From Balneolaceae bacterium (GTDB taxonomy: Bacteria; Bacteroidota; Rhodothermia; Balneolales; Balneolaceae): 64,000 nt of DNA. Positions 27,087-35,892 of the stretch are shown piece by piece. Where the stretch lies: assembly GCA_017640605.1 (NCBI GenBank), contig JAEPQH010000017.1:17727-81726 (forward strand), written 5' to 3'. Numbering within the stretch: position 1 is the first letter of the stretch; every line of letters starts with the position of its first letter. The position numbers and the translations under genes were made by a program. The notes under the pieces are model-generated. The model saw only the letters and a program-made list of their open reading frames with translations. It made no database searches and had not been told where the DNA came from.

Positions 27087-28265
27087 TTACAGCATTTCTA
27101 CAACTAACGCAGAAGCACCGCCACCACCATTGCAAATACCGGCACAGCCATATTTGCCGCCTGTTTTTTTAAGAGCATGCAGCAGAGTTACTACAATACG
27201 TGCACCCGAACAACCAATTGGATGTCCAATACTTACAGCACCGCCATGAATATTTACTTTTGCAGGATCGAGTTCTAAAATTTGGTTATTAGCCAGCGAA
27301 ACAACCGAAAAGGCTTCATTTATTTCAAATAGATCTATTTCATCTTTTGTTTTTCCGGCTCTTTCGAGTGCGATTGGAATAGCATCAGCAGGAGCTGTAG
27401 TAAACCACTCAGGAGCTTTTGCAGCACTTGCGTGGCTAACGATTCGAGCGATTGGAGTTAATCCTAGTTCATCTGCTTTTTCTTCGCTCATCATCAAAAC
27501 AGCAGCGGCACCATCATTAATGCTGGATGCATTTGCGGCAGTAACTGTTCCTTCTTTTTCAAAAACAGGACGAAGCGAAGGTATTTTATCGAAGTTTACA
27601 CGATCAATTTCCTCATCTTTTTCCACCATCGTTACATTACCACGTCGATCGGTCACTTTCACTTTAATCAACTCACCGGCAAAATCTCCATCTTCAAAGG
27701 CTTTTAAAGCTCTTTTGTAAGATTCGATCGCAAATTCATCTTGTTGCTCTCGGCTGATATTACATTCCTTAGCACAAAGCTCTGCAGCATTCCCCATCGC
27801 ATAGTTATTGTATACATCCCACAAACCATCTTTTAAAATACCATCTTCAGTTTGCACATGACCGTATTTTGATCCAAATCGCTGCTTTGGCAAGTAATAA
27901 GGAACATTGCTCATGCTTTCCATACCACCGGCAACCATGATGTCGGCTTGACCTAACATAATTTGATCGGCTGCAATCATAATTGCTTTCATCCCGGATG
28001 CACAAACTTTATTTACCGTAGTAGAAGGTGTTTTCTGAGATAAACCGGCTTTGATGGCGGCTTGCCGAGCGGGAGCTTGTCCTACACCAGCACTTAAAAC
28101 GTTACCCATCACAACTTCCTGAACATCATCAGGTTTAATACCTGCAGACTTTACCACCTCAAGAATTGCCATTGCACCCAGTTCAGGCGCTGTAAAGGAG
28201 GCGAGTGATCCGCCAAATGATCCGATTGGTGTTCTCTTTGCTTCTACAATTACTACGTTTTTCAT
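27087..28265 (-). CDS. Acetyl-CoA C-acetyltransferase (thiolase)
   Basis: 392 residues, full-length degradative/biosynthetic thiolase. The nucleophilic Cys is in NKVCASGMKA (about residue 88), the His in VSIGHPIGCSGAR and the second Cys in CAGICNGGGGAS; GGMESMSN is also present. It converts two acetyl-CoA to acetoacetyl-CoA or thiolyses 3-ketoacyl-CoA in the cytosol. Together with the acyl-CoA dehydrogenases at 42535-45054 it suggests short-chain acyl-CoA or amino-acid catabolism, although the genes are far apart. ATG at 28265; a likely terminator of the preceding minus-strand gene lies just upstream. Confidence 0.95.
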   Translation of the reverse strand: MKNVVIVEAKRTPIGSFGGSLASFTAPELGAMAILEVVKSAGIKPDDVQEVVMGNVLSAGVGQAPARQAAIKAGLSQKTPSTTVNKVCASGMKAIMIAADQIMLGQADIMVAGGMESMSNVPYYLPKQRFGSKYGHVQTEDGILKDGLWDVYNNYAMGNAAELCAKECNISREQQDEFAIESYKRALKAFEDGDFAGELIKVKVTDRRGNVTMVEKDEEIDRVNFDKIPSLRPVFEKEGTVTAANASSINDGAAAVLMMSEEKADELGLTPIARIVSHASAAKAPEWFTTAPADAIPIALERAGKTKDEIDLFEINEAFSVVSLANNQILELDPAKVNIHGGAVSIGHPIGCSGARIVVTLLHALKKTGGKYGCAGICNGGGGASALVVEML

Positions 28266-28292
28266 GTATAAACTGATGGGAAATTGAAATTT

Positions 28293-28317
28293 AAAAAAGC
28301 GCTTTTTCAGCGCCTTT
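28293..28317 (-). terminator. Rho-independent terminator downstream of the trans-sulfuration gene
   Basis: On the minus strand a GC-rich hairpin AGGCGCT/AGCGCTT with loop GAAAA is followed by a run of T residues (plus-strand A-run 28293-28298). It lies between the stop of the trans-sulfuration enzyme gene (28349) and the thiolase start (28265), so it should end that transcript. Confidence 0.65.
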
Positions 28318-28348
28318 CAAGATAAAAATTGTACTCTAAAAAAATGGG

Positions 28349-29485
28349 TTAAAATGCCTGATCTAAATCAGCGATTAAATCTTTTACATCTTCGATTCCT
28401 ACTGAAATTCTTATCAAAGAATCTTCTAAACCGGATTTTTGGCGCAGTTCTTTTGGGATGGAACCATGTGTCATCGAAGCAGGATTACTGATTAGTGATT
28501 CTACACCACCAAGGCTTTCTGCAAGAGTGAAAATTTTAGTGCTACTCATAAATTTTGTGGCGGCTTCGATCGAGTTATCCTTTAGTGTAAAAGATAACAT
28601 CGCCCCAAAATCGTCCATTTGTGTTTTAGCAAGTTCATGCTGTGGGTGATGCGATAAACCCGGATATAGAACCTTGCCCACTTTTGGGTGTTGATCAAGA
28701 AATGTGGCTATTTCTTTTGCATTTTCTACCGATCGTTGAACACGAACGGCTAAGGTTTTAATACCTCTTAGAGTGAGGTAGCAATCCATTGGGCCGGGAA
28801 CAGCGCCACCTGCTTTTACCTGAAATCTCAAATTTTCCATAATTGCAGGATGAGAGCTCGCAACTGCACCATGTATAACATCAGAGTGTCCGGCCAGGTA
28901 TTTTGTTGCACTGTGCAGTACAGCATCTGCACCAAATTCGAGTGGGCGTTGCAAGTACGGTGAAGCAAAAGTATTGTCTACAATGGTGAGAATATCCCTT
29001 TCCTTTGCGATCTCAATCAGACTTTTCATGTCTACGATTCGCAGAAGTGGATTGGTAGGAGTTTCGATCCACATCATTTTTGTATTTGGACGAATCGATT
29101 TTTTTACCAAATCGAGATCAGTCATATTTATAAAAGTAAATTCGATTCCGTAAGGTTCGAAAATACTGGTAAACAATCGGTATGATCCACCATATAAATC
29201 ATCAGAAGATAAAATGTGATCGCCCGGGCGGAACATTTTCATTAAAGCATCCATCGCAGCAACACCACTCGAAAAACAAGCAGCTTCATCAGCTCCCTCT
29301 AATCCTGCAATCAGTTTTTCTAAAGCTGTTCGGGTAGGATTGCCAACGCGGGCATAATCATAACCTTGATGCACATTAGGCGCAGCTTGTTTATAGGTGG
29401 AAGTTTGAAAAATTGGGGGCATTACAGCACCGGAGGTTTCTTCCGGTTGTTGCCCTGCATGGATGGCTTTAGTATTAAATTTCAT
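28349..29485 (-). CDS. Trans-sulfuration PLP enzyme (cystathionine gamma-synthase/gamma-lyase type)
   Basis: 378 residues, the usual length for the Cys/Met metabolism PLP family. Visible are DYARVGNPTRTALE near the N terminus, SGVAAMDAL, the PLP-binding lysine in HSATKYLAGHSDV (about residue 197), and VRVQRSVENA and SLGGVESLISNPASMTHGSIP near the end. It may synthesise cystathionine from cysteine and an activated homoserine, or cleave cystathionine; sequence alone does not decide between MetB and a gamma-lyase. It is cytosolic. Five bases separate it from the upstream TPR lipoprotein gene, so it is likely in the same transcript. Confidence 0.9.
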   Translation of the reverse strand: MKFNTKAIHAGQQPEETSGAVMPPIFQTSTYKQAAPNVHQGYDYARVGNPTRTALEKLIAGLEGADEAACFSSGVAAMDALMKMFRPGDHILSSDDLYGGSYRLFTSIFEPYGIEFTFINMTDLDLVKKSIRPNTKMMWIETPTNPLLRIVDMKSLIEIAKERDILTIVDNTFASPYLQRPLEFGADAVLHSATKYLAGHSDVIHGAVASSHPAIMENLRFQVKAGGAVPGPMDCYLTLRGIKTLAVRVQRSVENAKEIATFLDQHPKVGKVLYPGLSHHPQHELAKTQMDDFGAMLSFTLKDNSIEAATKFMSSTKIFTLAESLGGVESLISNPASMTHGSIPKELRQKSGLEDSLIRISVGIEDVKDLIADLDQAF

Positions 29486-29490
29486 AAGAA

Positions 29491-30690
29491 TTAAGAGTTG
29501 CCAAAACGGTTAGTTTTTAGCTTTTCCAGCATATCTATGCTGGCATTAATCTCAGCATCTCCGGGATTCATCGAGCTAAGAATTTGATAATATTGTATGG
29601 AAAGGTCGAGAAGTGCTTCTGCTTTATTTAAGAATAACTCTTTGTCTTCTTCAGGCGATATCGCTGAAAGAGATAAATAGATAGCCGTCATATTGTTATA
29701 AAATACAGCAAGGCTTTGAACGTATTCTTGCTCAGTATTTTCCAGTTCGTAGGCAGTGATAAGTTGTTCTTCTGCTTGTTCGCTTACGCCTTCAGCTTCA
29801 AATTTAAGCTGGTCGATAAACGTTGGATCGTTAGCGATATACGCATCGGTAAGATCTTCGAGAATGCCTTCCGCAATAAAGAAGAGTTGGGTTCCATATA
29901 CATTACGTATGCGAGCATCATCGGGAAATTGAACGGTTAATTGTTCAAGCAAATCGATGGCCTTTTCACGCCTTTGATTTAGTATGTAGGTGTTTACTAG
30001 ACCAAAAGCGATGTTCTTGTTGGCAGTAACATCAGTATTGGCAAGCTCATAGTAAAAGATGGCTTGCTCTGAGTTATTATTCTGCAGGTGTAAAAAGCCC
30101 AGATATTCGTAAAGTTTGTCTGGTACATCTTCGAGCGTTGTTTGGGCAGAATTCAAAGTTTCAATGGCGTCGGTAGTCTTATTTGAATTGTACAAAGCTA
30201 CCGCTTGCGACATATACGCTTTTGGGTCTTGTGGATTCAAAATGATTGCATTGCTAAAATGAGCAATAGCTACATCAATTCGGTCAGAAAGTGATTGATT
30301 TTCATACAAATCAGTTCCGGTATTAAGTTCATCTGCCCAAGCTGAATTCAGTTCATTAGAAACGGTTATTGATTGGTCATTAGTTAGATCCATAGCAGAC
30401 GCAGCATTAAACGATTCTACTGCATTTTGGTAGAACTCAATTCGGTCGTAAACTTCCACATCTTTTGCAAGAGTGAGGTAGATTTGTCCACGCTGAATTA
30501 ATAGTTCCGGCTGATTTGGATTGTTAGAAAGTGATGCCTCAATGGCATTAAGCGCCTCGGTATATTGTTGCTCATCCACTAAAGTGGTTATAGTTGGCGC
30601 AGAAGATGAACATGAGAAAAAAAACCCGATTGCAAGCACGAAGCCTGCAAATCGGGAATATTGATTTTTTTTGGATAAAGTATTGTGCAT
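29491..30690 (-). CDS. TPR-repeat lipoprotein
   Basis: About 399 residues from ATG 30690; an upstream in-frame ATG at 30771 is inside the preceding gene and would bury the signal. The N terminus has a hydrophobic core ending FFFSCSSS, a plausible lipobox cysteine. The rest is helical with several TPR-like motifs (ALNAIEASLSNNPNQPELL, AIFYYELANTD, IVKDLY-type turns). The stop of the upstream TPR gene and this ATG overlap as TAATG, so the two are translationally coupled. They are paralogues in plan and probably act together as periplasmic scaffold proteins; the partner is unknown. Confidence 0.8.
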   Translation of the reverse strand: MHNTLSKKNQYSRFAGFVLAIGFFFSCSSSAPTITTLVDEQQYTEALNAIEASLSNNPNQPELLIQRGQIYLTLAKDVEVYDRIEFYQNAVESFNAASAMDLTNDQSITVSNELNSAWADELNTGTDLYENQSLSDRIDVAIAHFSNAIILNPQDPKAYMSQAVALYNSNKTTDAIETLNSAQTTLEDVPDKLYEYLGFLHLQNNNSEQAIFYYELANTDVTANKNIAFGLVNTYILNQRREKAIDLLEQLTVQFPDDARIRNVYGTQLFFIAEGILEDLTDAYIANDPTFIDQLKFEAEGVSEQAEEQLITAYELENTEQEYVQSLAVFYNNMTAIYLSLSAISPEEDKELFLNKAEALLDLSIQYYQILSSMNPGDAEINASIDMLEKLKTNRFGNS

Positions 30691-31979
30691 TACATGCCTG
30701 CTTTTTCCATAGCTGCTTCCGCTTTTTCGCGGTAGTCTAGCAAGGTGTAGATTCTGAATAGCGTTTCCCAAATACCTTGATCGTCAGGATTTAGTTCCGC
30801 TGCTTTCTCATAATTGAGCATTGCCTTTTCAGCTTCTGCACGTGCTAATTGATCCAATCTCTCAGCTTCGTCATTATCAGTAGTCATATTGCGCTGCTCA
30901 AATAAAGCCGCTGCTTTATTCTGATAAAGAATACCAAGTGTGTTAAAGCTTACCGGATTAGAGTCATCAAGTTCGATAGCATTTAAAAGTGCAGCTTCTG
31001 CACGATTCGTTAAGTCGTCCTGTTGATTAAGGATTTCTTCGTTTCTTTCTTCAAGTGCTTGAATTTCGGCTTCATTTCCATCACCGTTTCTTAAATCGTA
31101 CAACTTATCGTTGTTATCCTGATACTCATCACTCAATTCCTGAACTCGTTGATAGATCTGAGTTCCAACCACTAAGTGATATTGTGGATTGCTAGGCTCG
31201 CGAGCGATTAATTCAGCAACTACTTCTAAAGCAGCATCCGTTTGCCCGGTTTGGAATAAAGCATCGGCTTTCTTTTGTACAAGAAATACGCTGTCAGGGT
31301 AAATTTCGAGTCCTGTATTTACAGATTCGAGAGCGGAATCGAAATCATCTAACATGAAATAATAAGAAGCTAAACGATCGTAATCGGCTGCGTCAGCTTC
31401 GCCACGAATTTCCATAGCTCGTTCAAGTGATTGCGATGCACCGGTATAATTACCGTCCATGTGATAAATTTGTGCAAGTACATCATGCGATAGTGCACTA
31501 TCAGGGTTGATAGTTACAGCGTTTTGTAAATGAGCGATAGCCACTTTAAGTGGTTCATCTACAGTTGCCATTACACTGTCGTCGGTTGCATAGCCAATTG
31601 CAGCATTATGCTCACGGCTCCAGCTTTCAATGGTTAGTTCGGTGATCTGCTCTGATTCGAATGGAGGATCTTCCATATTGTCGAATTTCTCACGGGCAAT
31701 CATAAGGTTCTCTCTCATATCTGCGAGTATAGGCTTACGATCGGTGATAACGGGCTCGTTCGCGGCAATTCTACCTAAAGCATAAGCTTTGTAGTAGTTT
31801 GCTTGACCATTCATTGGTTCAGCGGCAATTGCTGAATCTGCAGCAACTAGTGCCGCTTCATAATTTTGCGAATTGATACCCTGCTTAATTGGTGTTATTA
31901 ACTCGTTCTCAGGTCCACAACTTATGAGTAGAAAAGTAAGAGCAAACACGCTAAAGAGACTATAAAAGTGCTTTTTCAT
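30690..31979 (-). CDS. TPR-repeat lipoprotein
   Basis: 429 residues beginning MKKHFYSLFSV with a lipoprotein signal ending LLISCGPE (lipobox Cys near residue 21). TPR-like repeats run through most of the protein (AIAHLQNAVTINPDSALSH, AMLNYEKAAELNPDD), interrupted by a charged coiled-coil stretch (about residues 285-320, EIQALEERNEEILNQQDDL). It is the first gene of a coupled pair with the next TPR lipoprotein and is divergent from ridA. Envelope-associated scaffolding is inferred; no enzymatic motif is visible. Confidence 0.83.
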   Translation of the reverse strand: MKKHFYSLFSVFALTFLLISCGPENELITPIKQGINSQNYEAALVAADSAIAAEPMNGQANYYKAYALGRIAANEPVITDRKPILADMRENLMIAREKFDNMEDPPFESEQITELTIESWSREHNAAIGYATDDSVMATVDEPLKVAIAHLQNAVTINPDSALSHDVLAQIYHMDGNYTGASQSLERAMEIRGEADAADYDRLASYYFMLDDFDSALESVNTGLEIYPDSVFLVQKKADALFQTGQTDAALEVVAELIAREPSNPQYHLVVGTQIYQRVQELSDEYQDNNDKLYDLRNGDGNEAEIQALEERNEEILNQQDDLTNRAEAALLNAIELDDSNPVSFNTLGILYQNKAAALFEQRNMTTDNDEAERLDQLARAEAEKAMLNYEKAAELNPDDQGIWETLFRIYTLLDYREKAEAAMEKAGM

Positions 31980-32104
31980 TGCAAGTGTTTTGAGTGTGTA
32001 TGATTAAAATAGTTACTAGATTAGGAAAAGTAACCATATAATGAACTTTGTGCAATAAATCGGCCATCTAGTTCTATCAAAAAAATGCAATTGGAGTATC
32101 AAAA

Positions 32105-32482
32105 ATGAAGGAAATCATTTCTACAGAAAAAGCACCGGCGGCAATAGGCCCGTATAGTCAGGCAACTAGTTATAACAACATCATTTATTGTTCAGGACAA
32201 ATTCCATTGGACCCGCAAACTATGCAGATTGTTGGTGAAGATGTGACAACTCAAGCTAAGCAGGTGATGAAAAATTTAGAAGCTGTATTAGCGGCAGCAG
32301 GATCCGATTTTTCAAAAGTGCTAAAATGTTCAATCTTCTTAGATAGTATGGATGATTTTGGAGCAGTAAACGAAGTTTATGGAGGATATTTTACCGAGAA
32401 CCCACCCGCTCGTGAAACGGTAGCTGTTCAAACTTTGCCAAAAAATGTGCTTGTCGAAATCAGCTGCATCGCACATAAATAA
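32105..32482 (+). CDS. ridA: RidA family enamine/imine deaminase
   Basis: 125 residues, the full length of RidA. It starts EIISTEKAPAAIGPYSQA, contains YCSGQIPLDP, and has the catalytic arginine in NPPARETVAV (Arg103). RidA hydrolyses reactive 2-aminoacrylate-type enamines released by PLP enzymes, which fits the nearby trans-sulfuration gene although that is on the other strand. It is a single plus-strand gene, with 8 bases between its stop and the convergent M23 gene. Confidence 0.96.
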   Translation: MKEIISTEKAPAAIGPYSQATSYNNIIYCSGQIPLDPQTMQIVGEDVTTQAKQVMKNLEAVLAAAGSDFSKVLKCSIFLDSMDDFGAVNEVYGGYFTENPPARETVAVQTLPKNVLVEISCIAHK

Positions 32483-32490
32483 GTGCTTGT

Positions 32491-34305
32491 TTATCTATTA
32501 AACGTTTGAAACGTCGAATTGCCCGCATTGTCGCTTACAATAACTTCAATGCGGTTTAATTCTTGGGGGTTGAATTCCGGATGGAGATAAATTAAGATCT
32601 CTTCCTCAAAATCGTATTCAGTAATCCCTCTTGTACCATTTACTTTGATTTCAGAGTTTTTAAAATCAATTCCGGAAAACTCGTCAGCTACTGCAACTTC
32701 AACCTGCCAAATTCCCCAATCAGTTTGAACTATATTTACTGCAGATATCTCAGGTGGATTGGCGTCTGAAAATACTACAAATTCGCCGAGTTGATTTGTT
32801 CTAGCATGAATAGTTTTTCCTTTTAAGGTAGAAGGGACGTGCGAAAATCTATCTCTTAAGCGATCGAAGTGAAACAATTGTGGATTAGCACCCAGAGTAT
32901 CTAGTTCGTTCACATAATATTCGATGAAAATGTTATCACGCAAAGCGGCTGTGTGTGGTTGTATCTGAAGAGCAGGAAAACCATCAAAACTGCCAGTAAA
33001 AAGTGCTATACTTAGTTCATCAAAAGTGCTTTGACTTGGAAAATGGATTTTAGCGTTGCGATCAGTGCTCCAAATAGTGGAAGACTGATCGGGAAAAATG
33101 CGAGTGAAAAGTAGTTTATTTTCATCAACATATAGTAGCCGTTGCTGGCTATCCCTGTTCCAGTTTACACCAAAGCTGCTCGAGGTTAAATCAATTACAG
33201 AAGCATTATGCTGCACCAACCAATCATTTTGCCAATACCAATTTTCTTTATCCGGCAGATCATTTGAGGAAGCAATCTGCACATCTTCTTCAAGCTTTAA
33301 ACCTATTGTAGCCAATGTTTTATTGCCGTAATAGTCTGAAACAGAAACTAGATATTCTTTAGAAACTGAATCTGGCATGATTAATCCATTTCCATATTTC
33401 TGTTTATAAAAAGGTACTTTAGTAATTGAATTATCAAATAAGGTTTGAAAGGAGCGACGTGATGCACCAAAAGCGGCGATTCTATCTAATGGCATTGTTA
33501 TAGCTTCATCGAAATGAAAAGATTTATGTACGCTTTGAAATAACGTATCAGACTGTTGAGTTAGAGTGTAATCGAAGGAAGCGTATTTATTGGTTACATT
33601 ATCGGCGCCATCATACTCTGAAATAGCAATTTTCACTGGGCCTCGAGCTTCTAGGTTTCCAAAAGTTAGAGTGTCGTTTTTTTGATTTTCAGGATAGAAA
33701 AGTTGAGGAAATCTGCTTCCATTAACAGTGGAGGAATCAGAAGCCGGGATCACCAACATCGAAGAAATAGTGGGGGAAATAGAGTCTGATACTTTTAAAT
33801 TGGTATGTAGAGCATTCACCGCTACGTCATCTCCGTCTCTAATCTCAAAATGCAAGTGCGGCGGACCAACGCCGGTTGATCCGGTATAGCCAATCACATC
33901 ACCTTGATTAAACCGCCACTTATTATCAGATAAACTAATATCTATTTCAAAGCGATGATCAATTAAGCGTAGTGAATCGATGTAGCTTTGCAGCTCCGGG
34001 ATAAATCGTTGAAGGTGCGCATATACTGTTACGGAACCATCGGAATGCGTGAGATACAATACCCTGCCATAACCACGCGATGAGATCGCCATTCTGCTCA
34101 CAAAACCATCTTTGCTGGCAAATACTCGATAGCCTTCTCTGCCCCAGGTTTTTATGTCAAGCCCGGAATGGAAATGCGCAGACCTCGTTTCCGCAAAAGT
34201 TGAGCTAAGGTAGGGACTAGCATCGGTAGGCCAGATATAGTCTTGAGTTTGAGAGAATAATAAATTGGATTGAATGCTAAGAAAGCAGAAAACAAGTATT
34301 CTCAT
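32491..34305 (-). CDS. Secreted M23 family metallopeptidase
   Basis: 604 residues with an N-terminal signal peptide. The LytM/M23 domain is at the N-terminal end: HFHSGLDI supplies His46 and Asp50, YAHL precedes it by fold, and PPHLHFE supplies His152, so the zinc site appears complete. The remaining 400 residues are beta-rich domains without a recognised family name, ending NRIEVIVSDNAGNS, similar to Ig-like modules. It probably cleaves peptidoglycan cross-bridges or acts on wall remodelling in the periplasm. Its ATG overlaps the FAH-family stop as TAATG, implying coupling. Confidence 0.9.
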   Translation of the reverse strand: MRILVFCFLSIQSNLLFSQTQDYIWPTDASPYLSSTFAETRSAHFHSGLDIKTWGREGYRVFASKDGFVSRMAISSRGYGRVLYLTHSDGSVTVYAHLQRFIPELQSYIDSLRLIDHRFEIDISLSDNKWRFNQGDVIGYTGSTGVGPPHLHFEIRDGDDVAVNALHTNLKVSDSISPTISSMLVIPASDSSTVNGSRFPQLFYPENQKNDTLTFGNLEARGPVKIAISEYDGADNVTNKYASFDYTLTQQSDTLFQSVHKSFHFDEAITMPLDRIAAFGASRRSFQTLFDNSITKVPFYKQKYGNGLIMPDSVSKEYLVSVSDYYGNKTLATIGLKLEEDVQIASSNDLPDKENWYWQNDWLVQHNASVIDLTSSSFGVNWNRDSQQRLLYVDENKLLFTRIFPDQSSTIWSTDRNAKIHFPSQSTFDELSIALFTGSFDGFPALQIQPHTAALRDNIFIEYYVNELDTLGANPQLFHFDRLRDRFSHVPSTLKGKTIHARTNQLGEFVVFSDANPPEISAVNIVQTDWGIWQVEVAVADEFSGIDFKNSEIKVNGTRGITEYDFEEEILIYLHPEFNPQELNRIEVIVSDNAGNSTFQTFNR

Positions 34306-34955
34306 TACTTAATTTTTACACTCACCGATATATTAAGTTGAGGTAATTGAGAGGTGACAACATCACCGGATTCTATAGCAGAAACTCCGGCCGGAGTTCC
34401 GGTGAAAATGAGATCTCCCGCTTGAAGTGTGAAAATGGTAGATAAATAAGAAATCAGTTTCTCGAAAGAGAAGATTAACTGTGAAGTATTTCCCGATTGA
34501 CGAATTTGTTCGTTAACTCTCAACTCAAGTTCAATAGAGTCAGTAATTAAATCCGATAAAGGCTTAAATGAACTAATGGGTGCGAAACCGTCAAAGCCTT
34601 TTGCAACCGACCAGGGTAATCCGGCTTTCTTTGCTTCCGATTGGATATCTCTCGCCGTAAAGTCGATACCTGCTCCAATACCTGCTACGTACTCAAACGC
34701 TTTAGTCTCTTCAATATTTTTGCCGGATTTACCAATTGCCAAAACAATTTCACCTTCATGATGCACATTTTTACTCTGTGGTGGAATGGAAATGGTATCT
34801 CCATCGTAGCAAATTGAAGAAGTAGGTTTTAGAAATACGATGGGAGCGGAGGGTGTTTCCGCATTCATTTCTTTTGCATGATCTGCAAAGTTTCTACCAA
34901 TGCAGTAAATATTTCGAATGGGAAGCTCAAGTCCCGGAATAGTTTTTTGATCCAT
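34305..34955 (-). CDS. Fumarylacetoacetate hydrolase family protein
   Basis: 216 residues, a compact FAH-fold enzyme like YcgM/acylpyruvases. Motifs are YCIGRNFADHAKEM, PIVFLKPTSS, the metal-binding VHHEGEIVLAIG, GIDFTARDIQ, KGFDGFAP and LIFTGTPAGVS. It likely hydrolyses a beta-diketo acid or decarboxylates oxaloacetate; the substrate cannot be assigned. It is cytosolic. Its stop overlaps the M23 start. A terminator for the preceding rpmA transcript lies 12 bases upstream of the ATG. Confidence 0.92.
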   Translation of the reverse strand: MDQKTIPGLELPIRNIYCIGRNFADHAKEMNAETPSAPIVFLKPTSSICYDGDTISIPPQSKNVHHEGEIVLAIGKSGKNIEETKAFEYVAGIGAGIDFTARDIQSEAKKAGLPWSVAKGFDGFAPISSFKPLSDLITDSIELELRVNEQIRQSGNTSQLIFSFEKLISYLSTIFTLQAGDLIFTGTPAGVSAIESGDVVTSQLPQLNISVSVKIK

Positions 34956-34966
34956 TGAGCAAATAT

Positions 34967-34999
34967 AAAAAAAGCCACGCTGTAGTAGCGCGGCTTTTT
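34967..34999 (-). terminator. Rho-independent terminator after rpmA
   Basis: Stem AAAAAGCC-CGC (34969-34980) pairs with GCG-CGGCTTTTT (34988-34999), with one mismatch and a 7-base loop. A poly-A on the plus strand (34967-34973) becomes the T-tract for minus-strand transcription, ending the rplU-rpmA message. The plus-strand T5 could also make it bidirectional. Confidence 0.8.
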
Positions 35000-35019
35000 A
35001 AAATCTTAAAAAAGATCGT

Positions 35020-35274
35020 TTATGCAGTTTCTACATTAACGAACTTTCGTCCGCCTTGTGCAGTACTGAACGAAACGTGACCTTCAGCAATGGCAAACAA
35101 AGTGTCATCGCCTCCACGTTTAACATTTAATCCGGGGTGAAATTTTGTGCCACGCTGACGTACGATAATACCACCAGCTCTCACGAATTCCCCACCAAAT
35201 TTCTTTACACCAAGTCGTTTACTTTCAGAATCTCTACCGTTTTTGGTTGAACCCTGACCTTTCTTATGTGCCAT
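35020..35274 (-). CDS. rpmA: 50S ribosomal protein bL27
   Basis: 84 residues with the canonical N terminus [16 protein letters not shown] and the conserved [23 protein letters not shown]. bL27 reaches into the peptidyl-transferase centre with its N-terminal tail. There is no cleavable N-terminal extension as in Firmicutes. It follows rplU by 25 bases as in most bacteria, and a clear terminator follows the stop. Confidence 0.98.
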   Translation of the reverse strand: MAHKKGQGSTKNGRDSESKRLGVKKFGGEFVRAGGIIVRQRGTKFHPGLNVKRGGDDTLFAIAEGHVSFSTAQGGRKFVNVETA

Positions 35275-35299
35275 TGATTATTCGATTAAAGTTATTGGT

Positions 35300-35785
35300 T
35301 TAGCTGAGGGCTTCGATTAGTTCAGCTTTTTTCATGCTGCTATAACCTTCAAGGCCTCTTTCTTTTGCGAGTGCTTTTAATTCAGCAACAGTCATCGACG
35401 ATAAGTCGCTAGCCTCAGTAGCTTCCGCTTGTTCTGTTTTAGCTTCTGCTTTTGCAGGAGCGGCTTTTTTAGCACCGTTCAGAGAAATTCCGTCAATTTT
35501 AATTTGTGACATGATTTGACGGTGGCCATTCATTTTTTGATAGCCTTTTCTTCTCTTCTTTTTGAAAACTAATACTTTGTCAGCTTTTACTTCTTCAAGT
35601 AAGGTAGCATTTACCACAGCACCATCTACCGTTGGAGTGCCAACTTTAACTCCATTGTCATCTTTTACTAATAATACATCTTCAAAAGTGATGGCAGAAC
35701 CTTCAACATTTTGTCTGTCTACAAACAAGGTGTCGTTTTCTGCAACTTTGTATTGATGTCCGCCAATTTTTACGACCGCGTACAT
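35300..35785 (-). CDS. rplU: 50S ribosomal protein bL21 with Rho_N/SAP-like C-terminal extension
   Basis: 161 residues from ATG 35785; a TTG two codons upstream is not needed. Residues 1-105 are normal bL21 (MYAVVKIGGHQYKV, KRRKGYQKMNGHRQ). A Lys/Ala/Glu-rich linker (about 108-125) leads to a helical module of about 35 residues (MTVAELKALAKERGLEGYSSMKK...AELIEAL) that looks like a Rho_N/SAP-type nucleic-acid-binding motif. The extension could contact rRNA or other RNA from the ribosome surface. It is first gene of the rplU-rpmA operon. Confidence 0.96.
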   Translation of the reverse strand: MYAVVKIGGHQYKVAENDTLFVDRQNVEGSAITFEDVLLVKDDNGVKVGTPTVDGAVVNATLLEEVKADKVLVFKKKRRKGYQKMNGHRQIMSQIKIDGISLNGAKKAAPAKAEAKTEQAEATEASDLSSMTVAELKALAKERGLEGYSSMKKAELIEALS

Positions 35786-35851
35786 GATCAAATATCTTAA
35801 TTTTGCGATTTCTTCAGAGCTTGATAAGATACGGTACTAATTTATTTATTT

Positions 35852-35859
35852 CAAAAGTA
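35852..35859 (-). promoter_or_regulatory. Possible -7 element for rplU-rpmA
   Basis: TACTTTTG on the minus strand fits the Bacteroidota TAnnTTTG consensus and lies about 67 bases upstream of the rplU ATG, in the only sizeable gap before that operon. No clear -33 element was found. Confidence 0.3.
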
Positions 35860-35892
35860 AAGTTGTGCAACCGTATTAAAATTTCTAAGTGT

